From positions 136,831 through 195,242 of the forward strand of contig MU277696.1 in NCBI GenBank assembly GCA_022385805.1: a stretch of DNA of 58,412 bases, given 5' to 3'. Positions within the stretch are counted from its first letter, which is position 1, and each line of letters starts with the position of its first letter. Below, one piece after another: positions 34,805-47,300 of this stretch. The position numbers and the translations under genes are program-made. The DNA is from Pilatotrama ljubarskyi. Taxonomy: Eukaryota > Basidiomycota > Agaricomycetes > Polyporales > Polyporaceae. The notes below the pieces were generated by a model. That model was given only the letters and a program-made list of their open reading frames with translations, did no database searches and had not been told where the DNA came from.

Positions 34805-35452
34805 GGCTGCGAAGTCGTCGGGTGGGGTTGATGACTCGCTACACGTTCTGCGGGGTATTTATCCTCTTCTGCGACATTTGTTCTCCGTCCTCGTTCCTTC
34901 ATGATTAGTGCTTCCCCTCCGTCCAACGGCGACCCGTCGCATACTGTAGGAGCGTGGTTTAGCCGAAGAACATTTACGAAAAGATGCGGACCCATTGCAT
35001 CAGCCCACCATGGTCGCCCGAGAACCGCCTCCATATGGCGTCCACGTTCCGGGAGTCGAGGGCGGCCACGCACCCAGCATAACTCTTAGGTAAAGGGGGC
35101 GGCGAAAATAGCAACGGAGTGGTTGGTGCAATTGCCGTTCAAGCTTTGCCTTTGCGGTGGGATCTCATGTGTACGGATTGTCGCCGGCGTCGTGGCGTGA
35201 GGCCGTCGGAGATCCCCATACTTCCAGAAGTCCTCGCAGCGGCACTATCCCGGACCCACCAACAGGTTCCCAGGGCCCCAGTCATTAAGGGAGAAGCCGC
35301 AGACAAAGTGGATATGGCGGACACGACCGCAGGTCATGAACAGCTGCTTCCTAAACTCAGATTGTAGTGCGGACATCGTACGAAAGGTAGGAGCATAACG
35401 CTCGATGTGACTGTCGCACGCACTAGGCAGTCAATATGCTACTGAAGCACCC
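34805..35452. other. intergenic between P450 and DIS3
   Basis: Holds the P450 promoter (GATAAATA at about 34854-34861, minus) and the 3' flank of DIS3. No gene is supported; the open frames here have no recognisable sequence. Confidence 0.45.
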
Positions 35453-38400
35453 CTACATGCCGCGGGAATCTATGGGATGGGAAAGCGACATGACGACCCG
35501 CCCGCGCTGCGTGTTTTTGTCTTGCTCAACTTCGACCAGGACCTTCACCTTGTCAAACACGGATACTGTCACGTCCTGGCCGCCCGACGGGATCGTAATC
35601 GTGTAGTTATCGGCATCGAACTGGATCTCGCGCTTGAAGGTCACGAGTCCTTCGATGCCCAATCTGGGAGGGAAGGTTACACTCTGCTTCTCACCCCGAC
35701 CTAAATGCCGGACCAGTACGTACCTGGAAACGAAGACCCCGAGGCCATTCCTGAACGTCCGAATCACGAAGGCGTCCTCGATGACGGTCTCCTTCTCGCT
35801 GCGCGCCTTCAATGCCAGACCGACATAGAACTCAACACTGGCTCGACTAGCCATCTGAGCCATCCGGTGACGCTTGTTCACGACCTCCAGAACCCGCTCA
35901 ACGTGCGACTTCGAATGGAGACTGGCGTGTAGAGGAGTATAGCCAATGGCCGCGGCGAGCTGTCGATGCGCCAAGACATCTTGGGTAGAGATGGATAACA
36001 GGGATGAGATAACGCCAAGCGGAAAACGAAAAACGTCTAGCTCACCCGCGTAACGTCTGATCGGACTCGTAAAGTGTGTATAAATGGGACTTGCCAGTCC
36101 GTAATGCCCAAACGTATCCCGGGCCACGCTCCCGGAGCAGAAGTACTCCGCCGACAACATACACCGCGTTGCCATGATGCGAACGAGGGTATTGAATGCA
36201 GGCTCGTCAGGATCCTGTGAGAAGCGGATGAGCGGTGGGGAAACGGCGCTTCCATCAGACATGCTCACCACACACTGGTCGAGCGATGCAGCGAGTGCGC
36301 CCGAGCTGGAAACATCAAGGGTCATGCCCTTGCGCTTCTTGAGAATATCTTGGAGCTTCTCAAAATTTGCTCGGGGCGGCGGCAAGTGTCGTCTAGGGAT
36401 CAAGCGTAAGCATCAAGGGTGTGCGCATCTAGGGAAGAAGTACACACCTCAGGACCGCGGTTTGTGGGAACGTCTCCTGGATCTTCCTCGCCACACTGAT
36501 GTTCGCAAGCAGCATGAATTCTTCCACCAGGCTATTGGTCTCCCGGAGCTCCTTCTGCTCCACGTCGATGGGGTCGGAAGATTCGGAGCTGTCGAGCTGA
36601 ATCTTCACTTCCGGGGACGCCAGATTCAGCGCTCCTGCGGCCATCCTGCCCGCCTTCAGTTTCCTCGCCAGGTCGTTGAGCATCCGGATGCTCTCCGTGA
36701 TTTCATCCGTCTGTTTCCTACAGAAGCGATAAGGGGTTGCGAATCACTCCCACGGACCGAGGTGCACACGTACGGGTCGTCCTTGCGGATTTGGGCCTCC
36801 TCGTACGTAAAAGCAGATTTCGAGGCAATCACCGATTTCGTGAAGCGCACGTTCACGATCTCGGCTTCAGGGGACAATTCCTGTGACCAGGCAGTGAGCA
36901 CTTCATGCGGGGATGGCACATACTCGGATGACGACACACCCATATGACTGAGAACGCTAGCCGTTCCACGTGAGGCCGCAAGGAGCAGAGGTTTGTCCCA
37001 AGAAGCGCGGGCAACATATCTATCCGCTTGTCGACGAGGTAGACGGTGGTCCCGCGGGCCGCGGCTTCGTGGTCCATGGGCGTGTCAGGCAGAACGAAGT
37101 GCGACACATCGGCAATATCTGCTCCGCTCATCAATCTCGGAGCAGATATGGCGATTTAAGGGACTTACGGACGCCGGCCTCGATATTCCCGTTCGGGAGA
37201 CGGCGGGCATGCAGGGCATCGTCTATGTCCTGGCAGCCTAGGCCATCACGACGTCAACAACAGGTCATGGCTTCCGCTAGAAGCAAGACTTACCCGGCGG
37301 GTCGATACTACAGATGACGAGGTCTCTCAGGTCCTCCCTATCTCGCCAGTTGGGATCTGCGGCAGTTTTCGGGGGAACGACCCAGCTGTCGCCCTCCGGC
37401 GGGAGGCAGTCAAGGATAGCCTTGCCAAAGGGCCTGTAGGGCACATCAAACTCAAGCAATAAGGACTCCTGCTCCGCTTCCTTGCTCTGGACTTTGCCCA
37501 GAGCGCGGACAAAGTGACCTTCGGGGTAGCGGGACGTGCGCTCCCATCGATCGATGGTGACCAAGATCTTCTGTCCTATAAGCGCCGGAGCCTGGCGTGT
37601 GCGCAAGCGGATGCGCGGGAGAAGGCGGGAGACCGGAGTCGCGAAGACCGTCTGCTGGGAAAGCGACGTAGGATTCGTCGAAGTGAGGGACGTGCTATCA
37701 ATGTGACACACGTATCTGTGATATGCTGTGTGAACAGCTAACTCAAGGCAGCAGAGGCTAGACACGCACGACCGCCAATTTCGCTTGATGATGCCGACCA
37801 CACGGCCGGTGGGCTGCTTGCTAGAAGTTGCCTGCTTAGCGAGCTCCGTCTGCAGCACCTTCCGTTCCGCTAGTGCCTCGTCGTCTTCGCCCTCCTCTTC
37901 CGAGTCGTCGGCGTCGTCGTTCTTCAGAGTGGCTATAATATACTAAGCGAGTCGCCAATCAGAGACTGAAGGAAACGCACCCTCTTGGTCCACAACTTCG
38001 TCCGCGGGGGCCTTCCAATCCTTCTCGTCGAAGACCTCGACAGCGACAATGTCCCCTTGGACGGCCCGGTTCATGTTCTCTCGGCCGATGAGTAGCACGG
38101 GCTTCTCGAAAGCGGGGACCGACACGCTGCCCTATGATGCATCAGCTCAATGTGTGCCCCTCAGCCAGCATACGTAAATAAGACTCACCTCCAGGTAATT
38201 GTACTGGTTAGCGTTGAAATGGCCTTGGTGCAGGTGACCAGACTTGATGCCAGCCAGCAAGGTCGCCGTCGGAAGATACTGCAACAACTTAGCCGGCCTG
38301 CAAGATGACTCGGTACAATGTAGATACATACGTCAGGATAGAGGGCTTGGCGTGCCGCGACGGCCTGCGTAGGTTCGATGGTGTCCGAACCAGCGGCAGC

Positions 38401-39422
38401 GAGCAGGTCCAAGAGCTGGCTTGACTCCTTCAACCCTTCGACATATTTTCGAACTAGAGCCGTTGCCGTAAGATATGAAAGGCGGAAAGGGACTCTCGTG
38501 AGACATACCGGACATACAGGCCAACCCTTCTCGCTCGCCCTTCTGCCGGTTGGCGACGTCATCGGTCAGTAAGACTACTGTGGGCAAGGGCTGTCCCGTT
38601 TGCCCTCGTACAGGAGGTCGAGCAAGAGACACGTGATTGTTGTACCACGCCGTGGCTTTACGAATACCTGGTCAAAGTTTCAGCTCTGTGACTACGGCCC
38701 CTTCATGACGACGATTACCTCTATCGTTACGATCATTTGGAGATTCCCCTTCCTCCCGAATTACGGCGGTTTCCCTAAAGGCACTTATGACAATCTTGCT
38801 TTTGGGCCAAGGCTGACGCACGACACTCACGAGCGGTACTCATTATAGAACACCCAGATTTTCTTATCGTCCGCTTTGACTAATGCCTTCAAACGGTTGT
38901 AGAGGGGCAATGAGCGGTGGCGCACTTCTTCCGTGACCGTCTGCAGCAGTACTATCGGGGGGTTAAACAGCGGTGATTCCATTAAATCCATCTAGATAGA
39001 ACACATGAGTCTACAGATGCAATCATCTAAGGAAACAAGAATATCGCCGCCCGCAACGCTGGACATTGGCGGCAAGTACTACGACCACGGGCACACGGAC
39101 TGACCTGAGAGAGGAAGACATTGGTGTCTGGCAGGACGAAGTGCCCGTTGGGGAACGAGGCATGTCCGAGCGAGCCGGAGGAGGGCAGGAGAATGTCTGC
39201 GGCATGCGCACAGAGGCCGCAGCTCTGTATGCCGCATGCAACGTCGTCTCGAAGGTACCGTTCGCGAAGGACTGGAGCCGCACTCTTCGTTAATTCCCGC
39301 ATTTAATGTGACGATGGAGACTCACCCTTGATGACCTTCCCCCTCGCCGTTTTCTTGAAGAACTTGCGCTGAGTGACCACAGCCTCTGTCCGCGGACGTT
39401 TCCGGATAGTAATCTCGGCCAT
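35453..39422 (-). CDS. DIS3: DIS3/Rrp44, exosome catalytic ribonuclease
   Basis: A long multi-exon gene (start [20 protein letters not shown] at 39422, end HPIDSRGM at 35453). Domains in order: PIN endonuclease ([60 protein letters not shown]); OB folds ([43 protein letters not shown]); RNB 3'-5' exonuclease with [17 protein letters not shown] holding the metal-binding Asp cluster, then [33 protein letters not shown] and [16 protein letters not shown]; and the S1 end ([15 protein letters not shown]). Both nuclease centres look intact. This is the processive catalytic subunit of the nuclear and cytoplasmic RNA exosome. [16 protein letters not shown] stretch between the OB folds is usual. An ATG further upstream in the same frame exists, but the MAEIT start has the conserved RKRPRTE context. 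Confidence 0.95.
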
Positions 39423-39676
39423 CGCCCACAAAGTCTGTCTCTGGTGTTCTTCCTCTCGAAACGTGCAGAAAGCAAGACTTGTGGCAGTCGATTGTCGAGT
39501 CTGAGCAGTCCGGCCTTGTGCCGCGAAGTTGTCGTTCCTCAGCAAGTAACGGACACGGTCCGGACAGAAGCGCCCAACGTCCATCAAGGATGTAATTCGA
39601 GCGGAGCTTCGACTTGGCCCATAAAGTGAAACGGAGATCGAAAGCAGTGGCGCGAGACATGTCCGTATGCTATTAC

Positions 39677-39713
39677 AGTACTAGTAGTACTAGTATAGTA
39701 CTAGTAGTACTAG
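39677..39713. repeat. tandem 17-bp repeat, near-palindromic
   Basis: AGTACTAGTAGTACTAG occurs twice (39677-39693 and 39697-39713) separated by TAT. It abuts the left end of the foldback element, and a similar AGTAGTACTATTACT follows its right end at 40597-40611. Confidence 0.9.
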
Positions 39714-39714
39714 A

Positions 39715-40589
39715 GTCAAGAGGCAGGCGAAACCTTAATTTTCGACATCGACCTCCAGTTTGCACTGATGGCTTCATAGCTCTTCCAGTCCCTCTCTAAA
39801 TCTCACGGAAACCGCACCAAACGATTCTCAGACATACGTTTAGGGGAGTGTTGGGGGGAGGGGGGTTCTGAACTAAGCGGACAAGAACTGAGACGAGGCG
39901 AGAGCGAAGAAGTCGACGACTCAGAACTCGTCCGAAAAAGGAAATAATCTAACCCCCCTCTAGCACTCGAGCAACTCTCGATTGCGCGATGAAAACCACA
40001 TATACCTGTTGGCAAACCCAGAAAATGGGAGTGTAGCGGGGGTTCCAGGGCCTGCTGAGAGACTGCTGAAGAGTAATGCGCACTACAAGTTCCAAGTTAT
40101 TACTGTTTGCATAAAAGTTGTCACGTGACGCATCAGCTCTCCAGACCGCATCCCGGATGCCAAAAAATCGTTGCAGCTCACAGAGCTCATGGAAATGGAC
40201 AATTCCTCTTTTATAATAAAAAAAAATTATATGCTATTCTCTGATGTATACTTTGGATGGGAAATGAGGCTCACACGCTACAGATTGGACATCGAGCCTG
40301 GCACATGGTAGTTGAAGCTGTTATAACCACACTGGGCCATTTGGCATGCTTTCTGGTCACCTCTGCACCCATTTTATATAAATCTCAAAGCATGAAAATC
40401 CAATGAACTGGCTACAAGACAGATGAAGATTTTTGAGGGACTCTATACTGAGCTACAGATTTTTCGAAGAGGGAGCCCCCAGGCGAAGCCATTCCGGTCA
40501 CATGACAACTTTTATGCAAACGGTAATAAGCGCTTGGCGGGCGCTAGAGAGGTCCATGTCGAAAATCAGGGTTTCGCCCCCCTCTTGAC
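39715..40589. mobile_element. foldback/MITE-like element with long inverted repeats
   Basis: Outer arms 39715-39755 and 40549-40589 are inverted copies (36 of 41 match by eye, beginning GTCAAGAGG). Inner arms 40097-40129 and 40497-40529 are inverted copies (31 of 33, TTATTACYGTTTGCATAAAA core). The arms are not equally spaced: about 340 nt between outer and inner arm on the left and about 20 nt on the right. The middle is AT-rich with no coding frame. This is the structure of a non-autonomous inverted-repeat transposon or foldback element with an insertion or deletion in one arm. A target-site duplication is not clear. It lies between the 5' end of DIS3 and the phosphatase gene, so it may be close to both promoters. 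Confidence 0.72.
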
Positions 40590-41046
40590 AATTAGAGTAG
40601 TACTATTACTTACTCAACTTGAACTTGCTAGTGAACTTGTCCCGGAACTCCTCCGAGTCAGGCTTTCGAACGAACTGAGATCAGTACCATCCTCGTTGGA
40701 CGCATTGTGAGTATTGTGCACATTTCAGTGCCGTTCAGTGGAAGTACAAGCATTTCCGCCAAACTTCTCGCTAACTCGAGTGTTCGACCTGCATCTACTC
40801 ACGCCGACGTCGTGCTGCACCTCTCCACATGTGCATCATTGGGACTACTTCGTGAGTCTCGCGGTTGCCAGTAAGCCCTATTTACGTCTAAAGAGTATCC
40901 TGCCAGAATTCGCGTTACCAGGTGACCTTGCCGGAGCACCGAGGTTGACATCGACCGTGCCGCATGATCCCGCATAGCACGCACGTTCGATGCCGAAATA
41001 CTATAAGACGATGGCAGACGAGTCGCTGCTGCATTGCGTATCGACC

Positions 41047-42796
41047 ATGACGAACACTTGGCAATGGTTGTTGCAGATGCCACTCCTGTGCTTCCTTGTA
41101 AAACTCGTATCTGGTGACGGGGGCCTACTAGCGTCTGCGGACGGCGTATACAACTCTTCTTTCACACCAGGAACCCTGCCTTGGAACACCTACAACTACT
41201 GCAACGCTCCTCATGTAACCGCAAAACACTATCGCAGGCCGGCGAATGCGCCGGAAGCCAAGCTGGTCTATCTGAACGCCGTCATCCGCCACCACAAGGT
41301 ACGCGCGCTAGCACTGAAATTGCCGGCCTGCCGATCTCTGAACCAAAGCACAGAGGACGCCCGACAACCTCTACCCAAACGAGAATGAACTCAATTCCGT
41401 GCCGTGGGACTGCGCTGACTTCATGCAGTACACTTACGGCGGCGGAGGGGCCCGGGTCTTCCATGAGACCGTCAGCCCGCCTTGGCACCCCTTCCTCTCG
41501 CAAATTTGGAACGGCACCTGCGACGAAGGCCAGCTTACCAGAGGAGGCCTCGAAGATGCCGTTCGTCATGGACAGGTACACTCCACCGCTCTAGGCTCTC
41601 ATGCGCGCTGGCTGAGTTCCACGCAGGATTTCTGGTCGGTGTACAACCGCGAGCTGGGGTTGCTTACGTCCGTCAATGAGCGGGACATCTTCATTCGCAC
41701 GTCGACGGAGACGAGGACGATCCAGGTTGCGAGCGGACTGCTCGTCGGGATGGATCCCAGGATGTCCACCAAAACGTTTCCGGTTACGACACAGCCATCG
41801 CCCGTTAGTCGGCTCCGCTCTCGTATTGGGGGTATTCCTCTCGTACGGCACTGATACCTCACATACGCAATTAGATTGATTCCATCCCTCCGAGCTATCC
41901 CTGTCCCAAAGCAGACGCCATCCGCTCGGCGTTCCAGAGCGTCCCCGCCTGGACGGACCATCTCGAGGCGAACGCCATCCTGAAGGCCAGACTGGACGCA
42001 ACGCTGGGGACAGCAGGCCTGGACGCATGGGCGTCGTGGTGTGAGTTGCGGCGTCTTGGAGGTAGCACGCCATCTTTACGCCTCTTCTGACCACGATCCA
42101 CGCACAGACGATCACTTCTTCGACACGTTTAGCTCGCGGACATGCAACGGGCACCCCCTGCCGTGCAACTCGACGGGCGCGTGCGTCTCGGAGCAGGATG
42201 CGGCTCAGGTGTTCGCCATCGGCGACTTTGAGTACAAGTCAGTCCCTGCACGCTTCCATGCATCTCCGGGCTGAGCGGCTGAGCGTTCGCGCCCAGTTAT
42301 ATCTGGAACGCCGCCGAGAACGCGACAGCGTACTCGCAGCTCGATTTTGGTAGGGCGATCACAGCTTCCACCCTTAACAGGAAGATCTCACCTTCGTCCG
42401 CTTTCCAGGGGTGTTCATGCTCGAGCTCGCTCAGAACTTCAAGCTCTTCCGCTCTGGAGAGGACCCGTACAAGCTACGTTTCTACGTCGGGCACGACGGG
42501 ACGATGATCCGCCTGGCGGCCCTCCTAGGCCTCGGCAAGATCGCACCCCTTCGATGGCCTGCGCTTGGCTCGGAGATTGTCATGGAGGCAAGTTGATGTC
42601 CTGCGATGAGTGACTGTATTCATTCCTAACGCCATGTGGATAGGTGTGGGAAGACGGTGGAAAAGGCCACTTTGTGCGCGTCTTTCACGAAGGCACCCCG
42701 GTGCAGAGCTTGAGCTGGGTTCCCTTGGACGACTTCATAGGTCTCTTGGCCAACCAGATACCGTCGAATCTCTTCAGGGCTTGCACAAGCGACTGA
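41047..42796 (+). CDS. secreted histidine acid phosphatase
   Basis: Eight exons: 41047-41298, 41354-41575, 41627-41803, 41875-42040, 42108-42237, 42297-42349, 42409-42587, 42644-42796; 1332 nt, 443 aa. The catalytic motif VIRHHKRTPDN (RHxxRTP type) is rebuilt across the first intron, and the acid/base HD motif is YVGHDGTMIRL near the end, as in clade-2 histidine phosphatases (acid phosphatase/phytase/PXYLP1 relatives). The start at 41047 gives a signal peptide (MTNTWQWLLQMPLLCFLVKL), so the protein is probably secreted or lysosome-like; upstream in-frame Mets at 40990 and 41011 would bury it. Several Asn-x-Thr/Ser sites and Cys residues fit secretion. It removes phosphate from an organic phosphomonoester; substrate unknown. 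The last intron (42588-42643) has a GC donor. Confidence 0.92.
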
Positions 42797-43312
42797 TCAA
42801 CGCCATTATCGTATGGAAAGCTCACGTGTGGTGTGACATGCTATGTTATAGTATGAACAGCCAATGTCCCTTTGTCTTTCGCTGTTATGATCTCGAGCCA
42901 GGCCGTTGACCGTTCCCCGGTCAATGCTATCCGTGCTTCAAAGGCAAAACACACCAACGCTTGAGAAGTATCCGGTAACCAGCGACCAGAGGGCAGGGGC
43001 CGTAGCGCCGCATGGTATGCTGGATGAGCATCCGCTTAGTGGGCCGCGGTGCAGACACGATCCAGTGTTCTGCCAAGTCTCCCCGCTGGGATGCTACACG
43101 TATCCAACTCGCAACCGCTATGAACGGATCTATGTGTGCGAAATACACCTGATAGATGACAATGCAATGCATGGAGAGTATCCGTACTCTCAATGGCCAC
43201 TGCTGAACGTCACGAAATACACGTCGATTTCCCGAACTACCAGCGCTGATCTTTCAACAGTGGAGCGACCAGCATGGTGTGAAAGCGGTCCACAGACCCG
43301 GACCCGTAGAGT
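42797..43312. other. intergenic between convergent genes
   Basis: Contains the 3' flanks of the phosphatase (plus) and the kinase-like gene (minus). The minus frame 43237-43464 may hold an alternative C-terminus of the latter. Nothing else is supported. Confidence 0.4.
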
Positions 43313-44013
43313 TCACAGGCGGCGCCGCTCAGGTCCATGACGACCTCCAGTGAGCAGCTCCTCTTCAAGTTGTAAGACCTCGGGTCGTGAGTTGGACCTG
43401 CAGGCCAGTTCGAGATCAATGACGCGGTGACTGATGACGCGGCCACTGCTGGATGACGGAACACCTGGGAGACCGGGGGTTGAGCTTAGAGCTCTCCGGA
43501 TGATGCTCCCGTAGAGGCGTCCATGATTCACAGCAAGTCTGGCGAAGTCACGGGTGATGTCCACTGCGTCCCTGCTGCGTAGAGCGAGAAAACATCAGCG
43601 TCCGGAGCGGCGTACTCCCATGATTGCGACTCACAGACTCTCCTCCAGGCCTCCTTCGAGTGTACGGCAGTCATCCGGCAGCCAAGTCTCTCGAGGAGTA
43701 ACACGTTCAGACTTGCCGAAGGATGGGGCAGGTCAAAAATGTCGAAGTCCTCCTCCGTCCGCGTGAACTTGCAAGCGGGGTCCCAAGGCTCGACCACTTG
43801 ACTGCGTCGGTCAACCTCTCGGCGGAAGTATCCGTAACATCGTGCTAGGGAGATACCCTGCATGCATCGGAGAGCGTCGTACCATTCTGCCTCACGGGCG
43901 AGGCGCCGGCCGCCCTGGCGATGCGCAGCGACCTTGATGACGAGCGGAGGCACACGGAATGGGAGGGACTCTTCGTCGATAATAGTAATACTGACGGCAT
44001 ACACCCAGGACAT
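43313..44013 (-). CDS. protein kinase-like (pseudokinase) protein
   Basis: Starts MSWVYAVSITIIDEESLPF; PPLVIKVAAHRQG carries the N-lobe lysine and EAEWYDALRCMQGISLARCY the alphaC region. A linker with SASLNVLLLERLG follows. An intron (donor GTGAGT near 43634, acceptor near 43575) joins RRV to WDAVDITRDFARLAVNHG. Where a kinase has HRD the sequence reads NHGRLYGSIIRRAL, and where DFG is expected it reads VIDLELACRSNSR, so the catalytic Asp and the DFG are altered. This degenerate architecture is common in agaricomycete protein-kinase-like families, often of unknown role. The stop at 43313 gives a short C-lobe, so the 3' end may be incomplete. It is probably not an active kinase. Confidence 0.6.
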
Positions 44014-44387
44014 GTCGAAGGCGTTTGTGAGCTGCGAATAGGGACGGTGGCAAACGGTGGCAGCCTAGGCTAAAAGGGATTCAAGTGATAACGGCCCTGA
44101 CGATAGCGGTTGAAGTACACGCAAGTTGTGCTACGTCCTCATTTACGTATTGCGATCGTGACGCCGCACCGACTCCTGTATTCAGATGAACTCTTGAAGC
44201 AACTGAACTCGCGCCTAGCAACACTTTTGAAGTCACTGCCAGAAGAGCAGGCTGGCGACGGCGAACAGGCATGCCAGCGAGTACATGAGTTTCGATATTA
44301 GGCAAGGCTAGTCCTGGTTATGCAGCCCCGACCATATACATACATCATCACTGGCAAAGCGCAGGGGTCTCAACATTACCACAACAC

Positions 44388-47300
44388 TTAAGCATACCAC
44401 CGCTCCCTCAGACGTTTCCTCGCCACCATCGGCTTCGCGACGACGATCGCAAGCGCGAGGCCGCCTATCGTGAACACGAGCTGCGCCTTGTTGAAGTTCT
44501 CGCTCAGGACGTCGAACGTATTCGACGGCGCGACGCGCGTGAAGAACAGGTCGACGCCATACGTGAAGACGAGCGACGTAGACTCGAGCAACGCCGGGGA
44601 CGTGATGATGCGCCGCGTCTTGGCGACCTGCGGGCAGAGAGCGTAGCGACGGTGAGGATGCGCGTCCGCCAAAGGCAGGAGGGCAGGAGAAGGACAGCGT
44701 ACCTGGTAGTTGTGGGATAGGATACGCTTCGGGTCATCGGGGATGACGGGATCGTACTGGATCAGCCATTCCTCCATCTCTTCTGCGGTCGGTTTCTGCT
44801 TGGGACGACGAGGATCGAGGAAGCGGCGCGGGAAAGATTGTATCTGGCCGTTCTCATTCGCCACTACAATCATGCACCTCAGCACCCTGTTGTTGCGGAT
44901 AGAACAGCCAACGTACCTATAATGTCCTTCATTGTGATCCCATGACTCGTTGATGTCGGCGACAGCACCTGCACACCGCGCGGGAAGACGTAGGACTGCT
45001 CATATACGCTTACGGCCGTAGTCTCGTTTGATAGCGACGTCAGGTCGGAGCTATGCAAGCAGAACAGTCAGATACGGACAAGGTCAAGATTGGTCCCGCC
45101 GACGATATGCGCACCTCATGGTCTTATCGTCGACGCCGTGCCCTTCGTAGAGCTCTACAGAAACGACGCGGTATCCTTTGGCCTGGCCAGGCGCAACCTC
45201 ATGGTCGTAATAATGATACACCAACCAATTCTCCACCAACGTCGCCTTCACGTCGCACGCGGCTCCAGCGGCCGGCAGCACAGCATGGTAGATGATCGTG
45301 CCCTTCGCGCCATCGACCAAATACACTGCACACGATGCCGCCTTCGACTGGGCAGATGGTCCGGTAAGTACCCCAATGAGGTTCGGGTTCAGGTACTTGT
45401 ACAGCGTCGTGCGATTCCCGAGCACCTTGCCGAGGGACGCGACTGGGTCCGCCGCGCGCGAAAATACCGCGCGAATGTCCTCGGCGGGTGGAAAGGGCAG
45501 CGTCCACGTTGGGTACGCGATGTGCCGCCCAGTAAATTCGACGTTGGGCGGGATCTGGTGCCCTGTGAGTTGGCGCTGCCCGGGAGGCCCAGACTTGAGT
45601 GGGATGCGCAGGCTTGGGAGTGCCTTTGCGAACGCGCTCTGGACCTCGTCTGTGTCCGGGTAAAGGTGCACCTGCAGGAACTCGTCGAGGAGAAGGACTG
45701 CCCGCCCGGAGGCGGTGCGCAGGAGGAACACCTCGACGAGCGGCCCGGACACGACGTCCTCACCTTGCAGGACATCTCCGGATGGAGACTCCCCCCTCGC
45801 GTCTTCGCCGGTCAGAGCGTCTACATGGAACAGGACTGTATCGACGAGACCCTAAGATTGCGTTGGTCATGGAGCGCACGGATGAATAGGGCGGAATCTA
45901 TCTCACATTGTTCGCCTTGCGTTGAGTCACCAACACTACTTGCGGGGATTCGCCGTCGCTGACCGTACGCGTCACGAAGAGCTTCGCAGGGATGATCTGG
46001 CCGCCCACTTGCGCTGCCCACCCCAGACCGAACACACGGCTCCAGAGAACTTCTCCGTTAGCCGAATCGATGCCGTACAACTTGCCGTAGGACGTGGCCG
46101 CAACAATGACCTTTCGGAAACCAAACGCGTCGCGCGAGAGAGGCTCCGTCGTGTTGGTGGACGGCGCAACAGAAGCGCTCACGGACGCGTACGAGCCCGT
46201 CACGAAGCGCCGCACAAAGTTCACCGCGTACTGCGGGAAATCCTGACGAGAAGCCGCATAAGCTTGCTTTTACCAGAGACCGGTACTAAACGTACCTGTG
46301 CGTCGGAAAGTTGCCGACGGACACGCGCTGCATACGTTTCGTGCTCGACGCCGGCGTGCGCGGCGACCTTCCTTTCTGGCAACTCGACGAGCTCCGCGAC
46401 GCGGATGTCCGACAGACCCTCCTCGCGCGTCCACTGATGCTGGTCCTGCTGCCATAGCTGGACGGCGCCGGTGGATGTAGTCAGGAATAGCCTCGCGAGC
46501 ACCCTGTAGGGCTCCGGGTTCGCCGCGTCGACGGCGACCTGCGGGGATTGCGCTCAGAGAAGTTCATGAGCGAGCGGGGGCGAGGGACGTACGTGGCTGA
46601 TGACGCCGTGCTCCGCTGTCTTGAACGGGAACGTGAATCCCGTAACGAGACCCTTCCCCTCCGCAAGGTGCGCCGCGAAGACGTGCGCCGAGGCTTGCTG
46701 CGGAGGAAACAGCGTCAAAGAAAGCCTAGCAATGATCGGGGATGCAGTACGACGCGCACCTTGAATGCATGGGACCAGAAGACCCGGGCGATGTACGGAT
46801 AGCCATCGACGTCTAGACCGCCGGCGTAGATCGAATCGGAGCGCTGCGGCGACGTTGCCTGAGGGAACGGGCCAGGGGGCACAAGAAGTCAAAACAGGCG
46901 GTCAGGGAGCTGAAGTGGCGCTGTACGTACAGAGTCTGCATACTCCCAGATTACCTTCAAGCCCTCGGAGCTGAGTCTAATCACCCGGGCAGAACCGTCG
47001 TCCTGGATGGCAACGAATTGGCCGTAATCGGACACGCCGACGTCTTCGATGGTTCGGTACGTCGCACCCTTCATTACGGCGGTCTTCGCCTTGAGGCTGG
47101 GCGTTAAGGGGAACGACTTGACGGCCTTGTCCTCCAACCACACGAGCTGCGGTTCCACGTCGGATGCTCGCAGGTCGCGCAAGACGAGCACTTCAGAGAA
47201 CCCTGCAGTGATGCTCGAAGGAATATTACTGCTTGCGATAGTTTCACCCGTGGTAGGCGACAGAGACGTAACGTGCAACGTGTATGACGCGAAGGACTTT

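Noticed and set aside
37900..38600. Separate gene from the DIS3 middle exons
   Set aside because: The OB-fold and PIN pieces continue in order and strand with the RNB exons as one DIS3 gene.
45090..45962. 290-codon plus ORF
   Set aside because: Antisense to EMC1 exons with clear family motifs on the minus strand.
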